From Nipponacmea schrenckii (lineage: Eukaryota > Mollusca > Gastropoda > Lottiidae): a DNA stretch of 64,000 nt. Shown in pieces: positions 12,101 to 27,100 of the stretch (position 1 is its first letter; each line of letters starts with the position of its first letter). The DNA is taken from NCBI GenBank assembly GCA_030562195.1, contig CM060203.1:2990208-3054207 (forward strand), written 5' to 3'. The notes beneath the pieces are model-generated. The model had not been told where the DNA came from. It saw nothing but the letters and a program-made list of their open reading frames with translations, and ran no database searches. A program made the position numbers and the translations under genes.

Positions 12101-15100
12101 AGTCAATAGTTTGGTAACTTTCTGTGATTAAAATTGAAGCTGAAGATCCTGGTGTCGATTATAAAGTCTGAATTTATACATTTTATATTGCGTGTTAATT
12201 ATGATTGGTATTCAGACCATCAAATATGGGGGGGGGGGGGGTTGTGAGTTTGTTTTAACCCCAGAAAACTAAGGGTTAGATATTACAGAAAGATTTCTTG
12301 CCCCAAAATGAAAAATGCACAAAAGTCAATTCTCATTTTAAATCTATTATCAGAATTGACAACCAGAACTGGTTTAAGAATCGACACACCGTTAGCTGTT
12401 TTATTTCCAACCTTGAGCTGTTTTATTCCAACCTTGAGAGCTATCAAAGTTGATTAATTTTACCTCATTGGTTAATAAATTAGATTATATATATAATCAG
12501 ATAATGGAAACCTGAAAATCACATTAAGTTTTATTCAGTTACTGTCGAAGAGCTGTCTCTATGATATTTTTGTATATTATTTATTTTCCCTTTCATAAAG
12601 CTCCTTTCTAAAGTGCAATTTTTCTTAAAACCAGCTTGACATGTCTGGCTGATAGTGCTGAATCAACAACCCTGACGAATCCATTCAGATCAATTATTAT
12701 TAATCGTGTTACAAGTATTGATTTAAAAGCAATTTAATTTTTATTTATTTGAAGTTAGTATTTTTTAACACAAGCTAGACAAGAATGGTAAATAGAATCA
12801 AATCAACAACCCTTTTCTGATGAATCAGCAACTGTGTTTCAAATGATTTCTTTCAAGCCCTTCAGTGTATATCAATTTAGAACACAAAGAAACCTTTGTT
12901 GATATATTTCATCACACTGGTATTTGACATGTCATTCTGTCTGGCTAAAACTCGTTAAAATTGTATACCTCTTTAGTTACTAATTAAATATTGCCAATTA
13001 AGAAAAAATGTGGAATTAAAATCTGAATTGATTATATAAAATTTGATAAAAGTTTCTCCAGAGCTATCAGTCAATATTCTGTTTGTCTGAGTTGAAAAAC
13101 AAACAACTATCTTTAAAGATTTATAAAAGATAAATTTCACATTGAAAGCATAGAAGTCTAAGAAATTCAAACAAAAACAGGAAACTTTTGAAATAAAAGA
13201 CATGAAAATATGACAAAATCTAGAAAGTTAGAGAAAACCTAAATACTATCTGTTAAGTTTGAAAAAACACTGAAAATTTGAAATACATTGAAAGCATAGA
13301 AGTCTAAGCAATCGAAATAAAAACAGGAAACTTTTAAACTTTTGAAATGTAGATAGTTAGAGAGCAGTAAATTTAATCTTGATCAACCTGCTGTACCTCC
13401 CACTTAAACAATGTCCTCCAGTTGTTTAGATTATCATTTTGTTTCCTTTCTATTTACTTTCCAATTTTTCTTCCATTATTTTTTCTAATGCCTGGTTGAA
13501 TGGAGAGGAAATGGTGTCTGAAAGATGTTTAAGAGTGTTTAGTTATGATGTTCAATCAGGCAGACTTGTGACAAAATTATGGTTCTGGAGCCTGTTTCAC
13601 AAAAACTTAACTTAGGATGATTTTAGTGTTCCAATGATCAGATTGGTCAATCACTAAAATTGAGTTTTTATTAACCAATCAGGTTACTGTATTTCTTAAA
13701 ATCTTGATTGTATCTTTGTTAAAATTTTGGGAAACAGGTCTCTGGTAAGACATCTTCAAATACCATTATTGCTCTTGCCAAACACACCCTGAAATAAGAT
13801 GTTAGCCCGCTTTTTTTTCCCCCTCCAATTTTCTCCAGTCTAGTCTAAAGGGACTGGCAAGGGTGTACAGTTTTGGCTTACTCATTGTTTTGGTGATTAA
13901 TTTAATGTTTTGAAACAGTTGTATTTGAATGGCATCTGTGGCTATCAACCGATTGGTTTCACTTAAACTGCCTAAACTTGCTCCTACTTCAAGAAGATTG
14001 CTTTAAAGCTGGCTTAAATAGTTAAACCAGCTTAGTTTGACTGTCTAAATGCTAATGACTATCATTAAGCCAGGTGATATGTCATATCTTTACTTTTATG
14101 AGATTGTGAACTTCCCCATTTACTTGAGGTAATTTCAAAGTTGGCTTAACTTCTCTGTGATTCTAAACACTCATTTATAAAAAAATAAACAAGACTGATA
14201 GAAGTGAAGATAGTCAGGGTGCCCTAACTTGAGTAGTCTTAATGAACTTTCTTTGATTTGAGATAACAAAATATACTAGTATCAAAGAAAGTATTTTGCT
14301 ACATACGTACTTTAAAAGATTATGTAACAAAGGAATTAAAAAACGTTAACTTGGTGAAAATAAGACATAAATAAATATATACAATGTGACAAACATGGTA
14401 ATCAGAGATCTAATCCCTTAGTCAACACTTCCCTTCCGTTTTCAACCAATATTTAAACCGCTTGTGTAATGAGGGATAAGTGCTTTGGTAAAAAATAAAA
14501 TTGAGGTTTTTATGAACTTTTAGAATATTACCAGTTTTTTTGTGTCTTGAGAAAATGAAAATTTGAGATTAAGATGACAAATAATTGAAACAGATCCGAG
14601 CTCAATATTTTAAATTTTATTTGTCAAGATGTTAAATACTGATATATATATATGGTTGAAGGCGAAATAGAAATACAGATCGCTTTTTATGTACTTCTAA
14701 TTTGTAACTTGAGAATGTTTAAGATATATATATTTTATATGTTCATGAATATATCTACTTAATTTGAATTATAATAATAAGAATTGAAGCTACTTAATAT
14801 TGTGTTGGTAGCTACTTTATGATACAAACATAATTTAATTTATGTTCATAATAATAATAGGAGCCGTGGTGGTTCACTGGGTTAGATGCTTGCTCACTAA
14901 CCTGAAGGTCCCAGGTAAAGGCGGAGATGAACCTTCAGATTTTTCAGCCCGGTTTCCCCTTGTCAGTGATGCAGGTCAAAGGGACTGACATGGAAAAAGC
15001 GTCTAGTCGTTCGGATGGGACAATAAACCGAGGCCCCATGTGCTACAGGCTGTGCACGTTAAAGATCCCTCGACAGTTGGAAATCGAAAAAGAGCAGGCT

Positions 15101-18100
15101 AATGCTGCTGTCCTGGCAAATTTCCCTTATAGCACACTGCATGGCGTTGCCCGTCTTCATTAGCCCTTAAGGTGCAGAAAAATAGGATGTAAAACTCCAT
15201 TAATTTCATTTATTTTCATAATAATAATAGTTATGTTTTTATTTTCAGATGTAAATCGGAACAGTATCGAAGTGAATTACCCGATACGAGTGTGGTAGTT
15301 TGTTTTCACAACGAGGCCTGGACAGTATTATTAAGAACCATACACAGTATTCTAGACAGATCTCCTAAACATTTAATTAAAGAAATTATTCTAGTCGATG
15401 ATTTCTCAGACATGGGTACGTATCATTAAAATCTCTAATTCCAATTAGAAGTTTGAAAGCCAACATTAGGTGTCTGTTCCAAAAAAACTTCTTGAGTGTT
15501 TTTTTAAATTTTTGGGATTGGTTGACTGTACTTCACATAATGTCATCCAATCAGATTCTTTCTTACTTCTATTGCATGATTATTATTTGAATATCTACAT
15601 AGCGGAGAATGACTTTGAGTGAAGTTATTCTGTCTCCAGACATGCCCAGAAGAGTAGGACATAAAACTCCACTCAAGTCATTTCCATACGTGCTGCCTCT
15701 AGTCTGAAATGAAAACAGAGACCGAAATCATCCCAAGCCCTAGATCGTCCGTTTGTCCTCACCCTTACCATTACAATGTATCAATTCAACAATGTATCAT
15801 GCTACAATTATAAGGGATAGTTAATAGACAGTTTTAACCAGTCTTTACTTTCTCAATAAAATCGTATTTCATTTATATATTATAGCTGGGTTATTTGATA
15901 AATTCTATAAAAGTTAAGTAAATTTTGGACTGGGTCCGGCCGTGTCTGAACTCTGAACACTTCTTGTTTAATACTTTCACTTTCAAACTTAATTAAATTG
16001 TTAGCTCTTTTACTTTAGCCCTAGATTATCCCGACTAGACGATACTTTGACACTCACTGTCGGAAAAGCGTAAAATTTAATATTTCTCGCTTAACGATAA
16101 GTTATAAACGAGTTACTGTCTGACCGAATGTCAGACCTGTCATATTACTTATACAGCGCCCTCTATCGCGGACCTATTGAGTTGATTATCGAGTCAAACT
16201 GTCGAAAATAAATTGAATTAAGATAGAAATTAAGCTATGTATAGACAGGCGAATCAATATCATATTGCTGTGTTATTTGGTTATAAGTAGTTCAAGCGTA
16301 TGAATCTATTGATGATGTGTCAATTAGTGATATTGAAAACGTGTTTGATGAAATTTGACTAAGATGAAAAGTGATTCGGTACACAGTAGTAGATATTTTG
16401 AAATAATATAAGTTGTGTTAAAATAATAATAAACTCTTTATTTTACATGGGTCAGAATAAGGCCCAATACACAAGGACATGGTCCTGTCACACATTCAGC
16501 CCATGGGGCAATACATTGGAAAAAAAAAAAAGAAAAAAAAAATAATCGAAAATACATAATATCTCAATATACAATTCGTCTAAAATACTACAAATACACA
16601 AGTACATGTGTATCAAATGGACAGATCTATGTTCCGGCGATCAAGTACATGACCACAAAATAAATATACAATACTCCACGTACAATTTGTTTAAAAAATT
16701 CACAAGTACATGTGCATGAAATGGACAGATTTTCACCTACAATTTGTTTATAAAATGGAAATAATATATAGTTCCCGCGGCCATGCACATGACCGCAAAA
16801 AATCACGTATTATTTTAACGTACAATTTGTTTATAAAATGGATATAATACATAAGTTGTGTTAATTGACTGGTATTTCTAGTTCTTATTAAAATGACTCT
16901 GCTAAAATATTGATCATGGTACAGCTAAAATATTGATCATGGTGCTGCTTAAATAATGATCATGGTGCTGCTTAAATATTGATCATGGTGCTGCTAAAAT
17001 ATTGATCATGGTGCTGCTTAAATAACACCTTAACTAAAAGGTTTCTAGTTAGGTCAAAATGATGCTTTTCTGTTCTTTCAACAAAGTAAAAAATAAGTCT
17101 AAGAAATTATAATGGGATGCCCCACTTAGTGCTACAGGTAGTGAAAGCATTATTGACTGTTGGCACTTTTTTAAAAGAGTGGGTTAATGCCCCTGTCTTT
17201 ACAATTTCTCTCATTTCATTCTGTACGATGTTACATGTCTTCAAGATGGTGCCAGAAATCCTATACCAATCCTATAATTTCACTGTTTGCTGTTTTTTAT
17301 TTCAGATCATTTGAAGACGCCATTACAAGACTACGTGGATAAATTAGGGAAGGTGAAAATAGTCCGAGCTAAAAAACGTGAGGGATTAATACGAGCTAGG
17401 TTGCTAGGTTTCGCTGCTGCCACAGCCGATACCGTTACATTCCTCGATTCACATTGTGAATGCACCAAAGGTAAGAATTTACAATCTGTTTTATTTTATT
17501 TTTTATTTCTCGAATATTTAGGATTTGGTCTGTTATAACAGCATTTCTATTAAAAATTGTCATTAGCAAATCATCAGGGATTATTAGACAACTGTTCTAT
17601 TAGTAAGTTCATAACGGGAGTTCACCAAGGCTCTATTAATATTAAATTGACCAGATTTCATAGATTTATCATGACATAAGAACTCGTTCAAGATCCTCTA
17701 TTTTTCAACTCAGCATTATATTTGATCATTTATGGAGAAACTATGGAGAAACCACACTCATAAATACCATCTAAGGCAATGTTAAAAATTACTAATTAAC
17801 TTTCCACATAGTTTATTTTAGATCTCTCTAGCCTGTGCAAATTTTAACATTCATTACAGAAATCAGTAGTTTAAAAGGAATTAAAATTTATCTTGCACAT
17901 TTCACTAAAAGTGTAATTTAGAATTTATTTGGCCTCAGCAAATTTTTAAACTTTCTTATTTCTTAAAAGGATTTTCTTTTTTGTTAAAATTTACGGAAAC
18001 TTTACATCAAAATCTAGAGAAATATATATTTTCCCCTAAACAAATGTGAAAGTTTTATCAAAAAAATTCTACCACTTTAATATTTAAATTCTAAAACTTT

Positions 18101-21100
18101 TTTAAAAGTGAAAAATTACTGTACATATTTGAAGAAAATAAACGAGTAATTGTAAAGAAATATATCTCTATAAGTTTCCACTAATTATATTGAGTCATTA
18201 TAAAACCCAACATCTAAATTAGGTCAAACTGCTTAATTAACAATTAATATGTTCTATTTTTAATTAACCATTTTAAAACAAATATAGTTTGATCAAGTTC
18301 ATATATTGAAGTACTTATAACATATTTTCAAGTATAGTTCTCGATTTGTTTGATATTAAATTCCCATAATGCCCCTTTAAATTTCTACAACGTTTATTCT
18401 CGATGTTTTCAGTATATCCTATTTGTAACTTCCTCCTTCAAAGATATCAGTAAATTTTTAAAAAAATGTTGAAATTGAAGCTGATACTTAAATCATTATG
18501 AGTATAATAAGTTGAAAAGATTTGATAATAAAGCAAGTGAATGAATCGAGTTGGATGATGAAGTAAATGTATTTTGAAGTGATCTACAGACATTAAGATG
18601 TTATGAGAGGTAATTTGTCAATCACAATGAAAGGATATCATGTCATTTCAAACCAACTTTATTTCAAACCAAACGAGATTTCAGTAAACCATAAAATAAC
18701 AAAGAATGATTTCGTCCCCGTCTAATGAACTTTAAAGTAGGTTTTCAACGTATTTTATATATCGTTAGGTTGAAATTAGATTCGTAGAAGTTCCAGACAA
18801 ATTTAAAAGGACCCTGAACATAAAATAACGTCATGATCATAGGATAATTAGAGAGTATCAGGAAAACTGGTTGGCATGGTTTCATCTTCGTTAGGTCTTA
18901 TGGTCATTAAAATAATTAAAATTGACTAGTCTAATCTAATTATAAAATTAAGTTGAAATTACTTGAGAAGTTCAAGTTGTCAGGAAACAGACAATACCTT
19001 CTAGGGAGAAATGAAACTTCTTATATGCTAGCTGTTCTCTTTCCCCCAGAATATCTCTGGCAGTCGTTTGAAATTTGTTATGCTACATGAATAAAAGCCT
19101 ATACATAAAACTGACTGATTGGACATCACTGTTTACTTACACATAAATCTGTCAGCAAATAAAATTGTCATTTATTCAAAAAAATGTGTCAAAAATTATA
19201 TTTAAAATTTTTAAAGGAACATGATGTATTTTATAAATTTCTGAACTAAAAAAATCTGAATAAACCCCTTGTTAATGTCTATAGACTGTGATTGTAACAG
19301 TCTGATAAATATAGTAGATACTGATTTTTATTCCAAGTCTATGGTTTAAGGTCTACTGAGCCATAAATATACGAATTATAGCATTTAAAAAAAAACTAAG
19401 AACAATGTGTTACAAGGATAACAACTTAGGTTCACAATAAATGAATTGTGCTGGGCCTTGGCCAAACTTCTTGGTACTGATCTTTCCTGGATTATCCGTT
19501 CCCATTTACAGTATGGGTGTAGAGGATTTACCAGGTATTCAAGGTCATCAGACTTTTACGCGCTGATAGAGATCAGAACCCACAGCTTCCACTTGGTCCA
19601 TGTAACCAAGCAAACAACTGTCGAACCATCAGTGCCATTGAACCTTACTATCTAAAACTTGTCACTGTTTCAGTCTAGAAAGATTAAGACCAGATCTTGA
19701 GAACCTAGATTGTTATCTTATCAAATAATTTCTTTTGTCTCTTTACCAAGACAAAATGATAGAATCACTTTAACTGAAAATGTCAATGCCAAATATGGAA
19801 CAAAAAAGGTCTGTGATAATTGGAATATGTCTTGCAGACATTCCGGTGCCAATATAATGAAGACATTATGGTTTTTAATACCATCTTGGCATGAAGACAT
19901 GGAGAAAGGAAATCTAACTGATTGTTAAAGTAAAAACGAGGTTCACTGTGACAGTTTTATTACAGTTTCTCTGATTTATATAGACGTATAAAAAAATATG
20001 ATTAAAACTGAAAAAAGACCCAACTTCCTCCAAATCGATGGCGGTCCAAATCACATACATCAATTTCTATGTCTTTAAAAAATATATCTTGAATGAGATA
20101 ATATGGATAAATAATTAGAATATCCTGGAACTAAATTCCTTGGTTATGATTGAAATCAGAAAAATTAAGCCTATGATTAATTGGACTATTTTCAGGCTGG
20201 TTGGAACCATTGTTAGATAGAATTGCCGCTAACAGATCTAATGTCGTCTGCCCAGTTATAGACGTTATCGAAGATGATTCTTTTAAATACCAGTATGGTA
20301 GCGCCAAGGCAACCAGTATTGGGGGTTTTGATTGGAACATGCAGTTTACGTGGCACGCCATTCCTGAATATGAACGAAAAAGACGAAGTAACGATATTGC
20401 TCCTTTACGGTAAGAATTTTTTCATGGTTACCAGATATCAAAGGTTTGCCTTGAAGCATTATGTAACATCATGTCAAACCAAGTACAACCCACAGGAAGT
20501 TGTCCACTCCTGATTGCTACTCATTGCTCACTACACGTCAGTTGTCTCCCATCGTAGCTGGCTGGTTACCCTTATCTCTAATCATGTATTTATTATAAAC
20601 TGTATATGGTACATCAGTAGTAGTTAGTTATCAGTATGGATTGGCTGCTTCAACAAATTCCTGATAATTTTTGTCCACTAAATTTAACTATTTTTTTATA
20701 CTGGAAGTGTTTAAGATGATAAAATATTTAAATTTAAGCTTTATATTTACCCATAATTTACAAAATTTATTTTACAGGTCACCAACAATGGCTGGAGGGC
20801 TATTCACTATTCACCGGGAATATTTTGAACATTTAGGAACATATGACCCTGGTATGGACATTTGGGGTGGGGAGAATTTAGAATTATCTTTTAGGGTGAG
20901 TACATTTAAATAATTTCGTTATGTTTTTCAAGTGTTCCCTTCCCATTTATCTTGTTAATATATTTGATAGGTTCGAAACTCATCTCTCAACTTATGATGT
21001 GTTTCTGATATGATGGCAATTACCATAAGAATGGATCAGAGAATAAGGATACATATTCTTCTATTTCTCTTTAAGTTTTAAATATTTCAATTTGTCAAAC

Positions 21101-24100
21101 TCATTGCAATTAAACCTGTTTGTAAACAGTGTAAAATTATTGTTAGTTTCCATCAATGTCAGGAGATGCAGAAATCTTTGTTTCTTGCCCTCCCTCTGGG
21201 TAAAGGCTACAGTAACTTTTTTTCAAAAAAATCAGGCTGACTTTCACCAAAAGTTTATTTCCAAATTTATCTGTAAAAATTTAATACTGGCACTTTAAAA
21301 AGACTGACAATAAACTTTATGATATAAATTACCAACCATCTCGCGGGAGGCACGGCACGGTATTTATAGTCTCGCTTTTCTTTAATACCTCATCGTTATT
21401 CTTTTATTTCATACTTTTCTATACCATATCTGACTTCATGACAGAAGAGTTTACAAAACTTAATGGCTTCATTCTGCTGTAAATAGACATTTTTTAAAAT
21501 AATGGTTTAAAAGGAGATTATTTTCTTGAATATAAAATATAAGATGTTAGTAGTTTAAAAATGGATTCCATGTGATTGTCTTTAGAAATATTTTAAATCC
21601 AAAATTCTAAAAAGATTAGATTTAATGATGGTGTTTATTTATGTTGGTTGGTCCTACAACCAAGATCTTAATCACCAATACCTTCCTTTCTAGAAATCTG
21701 AGGTAAATCTCAAACTGTGAAACCAAACTTAAAATCATTTGATGCCAGAACATTTGCTTACACTGCAGCACATCCATCAAATCATCTCCAATTTACTAGA
21801 TTTGAAATCCACATTGTAAACATATTTATTTGTGACTTTTCGCTGATGTGGATGACATTTGTCAGTGCTTTAAGCTCACTCCATGTTAATTTTAACAATT
21901 CCAATGAATTTCCCAAGTTTTGACAGCGCTTTTAAAATAAGTTTTATCCTGAAACAGTCATGTGATTTACGATAAAAAACTACCAGTCAGATTTGAGAGT
22001 TTCGTGTTGGAAATAATTAAGATATAAACACATTTGAGAACATTAAAAGGAAGTCTGATCAATTGCAGACGGAATGTTTTATTGGGTCAAAAAGTCAAAT
22101 TTTGATATGTACTTAAAAAAGGAATGTGTCTTGGTCTATTGAGGGATTAAAAACGTATGGTAATATTTGTAATCTGGTGCACTGAAATAAATAAAGAAAT
22201 TGATTAGTCTATTTTGAAAGATGACCCAACCAATAAGAAATGAATGTGATTAAAGCAATATACGTTCTGATCTCAATAATCAGGTGTAATTCCTGGTAGT
22301 CTTTTATATTTATTTCTAACATCAAAAACAGCTGGATTTTTTCACATGTAGGCACTAAAATTTTGAGAAATTTTTAAAGTCAAATGTCCACCCATTTCAG
22401 GGCGAATGCATTTGAGTGTAAACTTTTGATTTCCTGTATCTTTCTATAAATATACTGAATGTTATAGATATATTTTAAATATATACATTGTAAGTTATTA
22501 GTCAAATAGAGTTATCTACCATGCAATCTGAACACAGACTCACTGTGATATGTTATCTACCTCTGTCTTCCTGCTTGGTTTGTCATTGAATGATCTGATA
22601 AATAGAGAGATGTTGACTGGTGTTTGAATCATACCTTGATATCTTAACTCTAATTTATCCATTGTTTTAGACCAGACCTATTGTTTTTCTTCCCCTAAAA
22701 ATAAACACGCAAGAAAATCAGTATTGGCCTGGGGCCTCATTCTCAAAAACTGAGCTAAGATAAAATCCAGGTTTTAAGAAATACAGTAATTTGATTGGAA
22801 AAACAAAACTTAATTTAAAATTAATAACAGTGATTGACCAATTAGATGACTGGAACGCTAAAATTCTTTTGAGTTTAGTTTTAATGACTGAAGCCCCGGG
22901 TCTATATTTGAATACCAGTCCACTCAGTTACATGTCAACTCGGAGACAGTTCAACCGAGGAGACAAAGTGAGTTAACTCGGGCACAACCATGAGTTAACT
23001 CAGAGACAACTACAAGTTAACCCGGACCCAATATATTATTGAAATAAAGATGTTATCTTAAAACCTTTTGTTTTTGATTGTTTCGCATTCCTGATCATAC
23101 GATCGGAACTTCTTTTAAACATTGTTTTGGTAGTAAGCAAACCGAGATCAGCGGTAAATCTAGGCCTGATTAAACAATTAACAAACAGTCGTATTCAAGT
23201 ATTAAACTGTTTATTATTACAGGTTTGGATGTGTGGTGGAACTTTAGAAATTATACCCTGTTCACATGTAGGTCATATCTTCCGTAAACGAAGTCCGTAT
23301 AAATGGAGGACGGGGGTTAATGTAGTAAAAAAGAATTCGGTGAGACTAGCCGAGGTATGGATGGATGAATATAAAGATTATTACTATGAAAGATTTAACC
23401 ACGATCTGGTGAGTACACTGAGATTTATTCAAAAAATCTTGAAATTTTTTTTTTGTTCGTTAGTGCCAAATTTCTTGGTTTACTAGGATCATTCGTCTTA
23501 AAGTAATTCTACCAGTCATAAAACTTAATAATCAATTTATGAAGCGTTTTCAATAATCAATTAAATTTTTTTGATTACTAAGTTTTTTTTTATTTAGTAT
23601 TATAAAGGATTCTGTTATTGTAATTGGTAGCTATATATTTACTGATGAATATACTCTTACAAGCCATGTTTAAAATTCTTAAATTGTTTGATTGAAGACG
23701 TTGTATTCCTTTGATTTATAAGTTAATATTGTGTTGATGCGTGGGAATAATCAGAATATCCATACTTTATTATCTCCTATCAACACATGGTGACATCTCA
23801 TTCTAGACATTCTTAATCTCCGCATGTGTGACCTCTTTATACTAAACCTGACCTGACCTGACCTGACCTACATATAAACACCACAGTTAAATATATTTAA
23901 TAAACATTATTGAAGTTTGCGATTTAAAACTTCTTGCTTTCAATGGATAACATTATCTTGTTACACTTCAAGTCTTAATGTCTCTATGTTGTATTTTTTC
24001 ATTTTCAATGAAGCGCTTGAGGTGAATACTTGATAACCTTGAACCTTTAATTGGCAAGCCTAACATGTAACCGCTACGTATAATTTTCAGGGTGAATTCG

Positions 24101-27100
24101 GTGATGTATCTGCTAGAAAAGAATTACGTAAAAATTTAAAATGTAAAAGTTTTGATTGGTTTGTTAAAAATGTCTACCCTGATTTATTTGTGCCTGGTGA
24201 ATCTATCTGTTCAGGGGAGGTAAGTGTTGTTTATTTATTATTATTTAACTGTTGTCTGACACCTGTTTTCTTTTCTCTCTGAATAGTTAGTTATAAAAGT
24301 TTTTTTTCAGACTTGCATGTTATATTCAGAATTATAGGGTAATGAAATGCTTTCTTTCAAATTTGTTCACTTTTTATCTTTTAGTTTTTTGTCTGTGAAA
24401 GAAGCGTATATGTTTAGATATTCAATAATTTCATTTCTGATTTTTTAATTTGACATTTTTCAGCCAAAAAAGTTGTAGTAAATAATTTTTTCATCTTTTC
24501 GAAATTTCAGATCCGTAATAAAGCTAAGCCAATGTGTATAGATAGTCCCTCTGATCACCATAGTTACCATAAACCAGTTAATATGTGGCCCTGCCATGCT
24601 CAGGGTGGAAATCAGGTATGTTCTATTTTAAATTTGAACCAATCAAATGGTAGTTGTCACAGGAATGGCTCTATTCTAATTTGATTGGTGGATACATTTT
24701 TAAAATTTCTCTTTAACTTTTTGATAATCTATACACTAATCCATTTTGTTTTCATTTTTCTGACCAATCAAAACTCTAGAAACTAAAACAAGTTTAGCTG
24801 CATAATAACTCTATTGGATAAAGCTTATTCTGGCTCAATTTTATAAAATGTACTTACTAAACATGATTTAAGCTTTAGTTGGAGGGGTAGGTAATTAACC
24901 AACAGGGCTTTATAGTTTAATTGATATTGAGTGAGAGGGGGAAGGGATTAGGGGGGTCTAGGTATAGATGCTAGATTAGTCCTTCTCTTTATCTCCAGGG
25001 GCCGTAATCTCCAAATAAAAGCCAGATTTTAAGAAATACACGAATTTAATTGGATAAAAAATTTAAATTTATACTCAATTTTAGTGATTGACCAATCAGA
25101 TGATTGGAATTCTAAAATCATGTTAGGTTTTAAGGAATAAGGCCCCAGGACTATAAAACATTTAAATAAACATCCCGCCCCACAATCTCTTGAGGTACAC
25201 CTGTGGGTACATAACATACATATATACGTATTAGCATTCCAATTTCTAATTTAATTCTAATAATTTTATGATTTTTTATCAGAATATTCACACGTTACAG
25301 GTAAAATACAAACACAATTTTTGTGAAATGAGATATTTTTGAGGGAATTTAATGAATTTTTAACATTTTTTAATTATTAATATTAATTAACCCTTTAGAT
25401 GGCTGCTGTTTTTAAGCATGAACTTTTATATGAATAGAATATAGTCATGTAAATATTTAATTTACCGACTGAGGGAATATAGATTCACTGACCTGTCGCT
25501 AGCTGTCATTTTATCAAAGTCAGAATCTGAACTCTGATTGGTCAATTATATGAAGGATAAATTTTAAATTCCATCAGCTGGTAAAATAAATAATTAAAGG
25601 ACTGTATCACTTTAAGGTTTAACATTCTGTTTCCTTTTTTGCATTTTTGCAATTACATACCTTTAGTAAGGTTTTCAGGGATTTTTTACAATTTTGAAAT
25701 CCAATTTTTCTCCCATTTACTCCATTTTGGAGTTTTTTTTACAATAAGTAGTTGTTTTGGAATTAAGTAGTTTTGGTGCTTATTTTAAAAATGAATTTTT
25801 ACCCCTAGATTTTATAAAATATCTGAGAATGGTTTCTCTTTCCATTCCTGTTGATTCCAAACATAAAGTGTTCTCTAAACCAAATATTTTAAATCACAAG
25901 GAAGTAAGAAAATTACAGCCCATCAAGCAGATTGAATTTGAGTTTTATTGGGAAATTAAATTTAAGTTAACATTAATTAACAAGAGGGGATCTCCAAGAT
26001 TTTGTTGTAAGTTTGATTGTGGGAAATGGTCAGGAAATGACACAATGTTTTAGAAATACTCTGTATAAGAATGGTGCTCTTGTCAAATGTATAATATATT
26101 GTGACATGACAATGGAAAATTCTTCAAGAGAAAGTGTCAGCATCAAATTAGTAACTATCAAGTGTCTACCAATTAACTATCATATGACTATCAAGTGTCT
26201 ACCAAGTAACTATCAAATGACTATCAAGTGTCTACCAAGTAACTATCAAATGACTATCAAGTGTCTACCAAGTAACTATCAAATGACTATCAAGTGTCTA
26301 CCAAGTAACTATCAAATGACTATCAAGTGTCTACCAAGTAACTATCAAAATACTATCAAGTGTCTTCCAAGTAACTATCAAAATACTATCAAGTGTCTCC
26401 AAGTAACTATCAAAATACTATCAAGTGTCTACCAAGTAACTATCAAAATACTATCAAGTGTCTTCCAAGTAACTATCTAAATACTATCAAGGAAAGACTT
26501 CCGTGTAGACTATGAAATAATAGTGACTATCAAGTGACTATAGAATGACTACAAAGAACTATCAAGTGACTATGAAATGACTACTAAACTTTATACTGCC
26601 AAGTTACAATCAAATGACTATCAAGTGACTATGAAATTACTAGTGTGATTTTCAAATGACATTAACTGACCTTCCAGTGACTATTGAGTGACTTTCAAAT
26701 GATTATCAATTTAACAAATGCTTATGAGCTGACTATCCAGTGAATATCAATTGAAAGAAAGATATTTTCACTGTCTGGGTTACATCCTGTTATGTTATAA
26801 AACAAACTTGACTGCTTTATGTATTTGTATTAAGGATATGATTGTGTTTGAACTGTTTATTTTTGCAGGCTCATAAATTCCAACAGGTAGAATTATCTTC
26901 TTGATGATAAAAAAAATAGCTCATTCTAGTCCAAATACAAGGCATATATGGCACTGAAAGACATTCAAAAAACATTTTCTATTTTCAATATGTGTATCAG
27001 GGATTTTTACAGCTTCTTAAGAACCATTTGGCATTAATGATATTTTCAAGCGGAGAAATGGTAAAAATTAAGGCTGTGGCCCTCACATATTAGCACCAGT

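Larger units (their letters stand above)
9899..15248 (+). other. GALNT intron 2 (5.35 kb)
   Basis: Holds a family B SINE (10031-10253), a MITE (13587-13741) and a family A SINE (14861-15214). It also contains a run of 13 G near 12230. No extra exon was recognised. Confidence 0.8.
15416..17305 (+). other. GALNT intron 3 (1.9 kb)
   Basis: Contains a SINE A tail fragment (15648-15692), the second copy of the 110-bp dispersed repeat (16424-16521), degenerate roughly 100-bp direct repeats (16590-16860) and a 23-bp array (16900-17022). Confidence 0.75.

Noticed and set aside
12230..12243. Run of G (and a run of C near 9240)
   Set aside because: Simple homopolymers; could be a G-quadruplex or a sequencing length error, with nothing further to support a feature.
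14927..15163. Plus-strand open frame of 78 codons
   Set aside because: Lies wholly inside a SINE. The related minus-strand frame at 46414-46632 is inside another copy of the same SINE.
26013..26480. Open frame with an 11-residue repeat in GALNT intron 9
   Set aside because: Tandem array in an intron, with frame slips at its right end and no in-frame junction to neighbouring exons.
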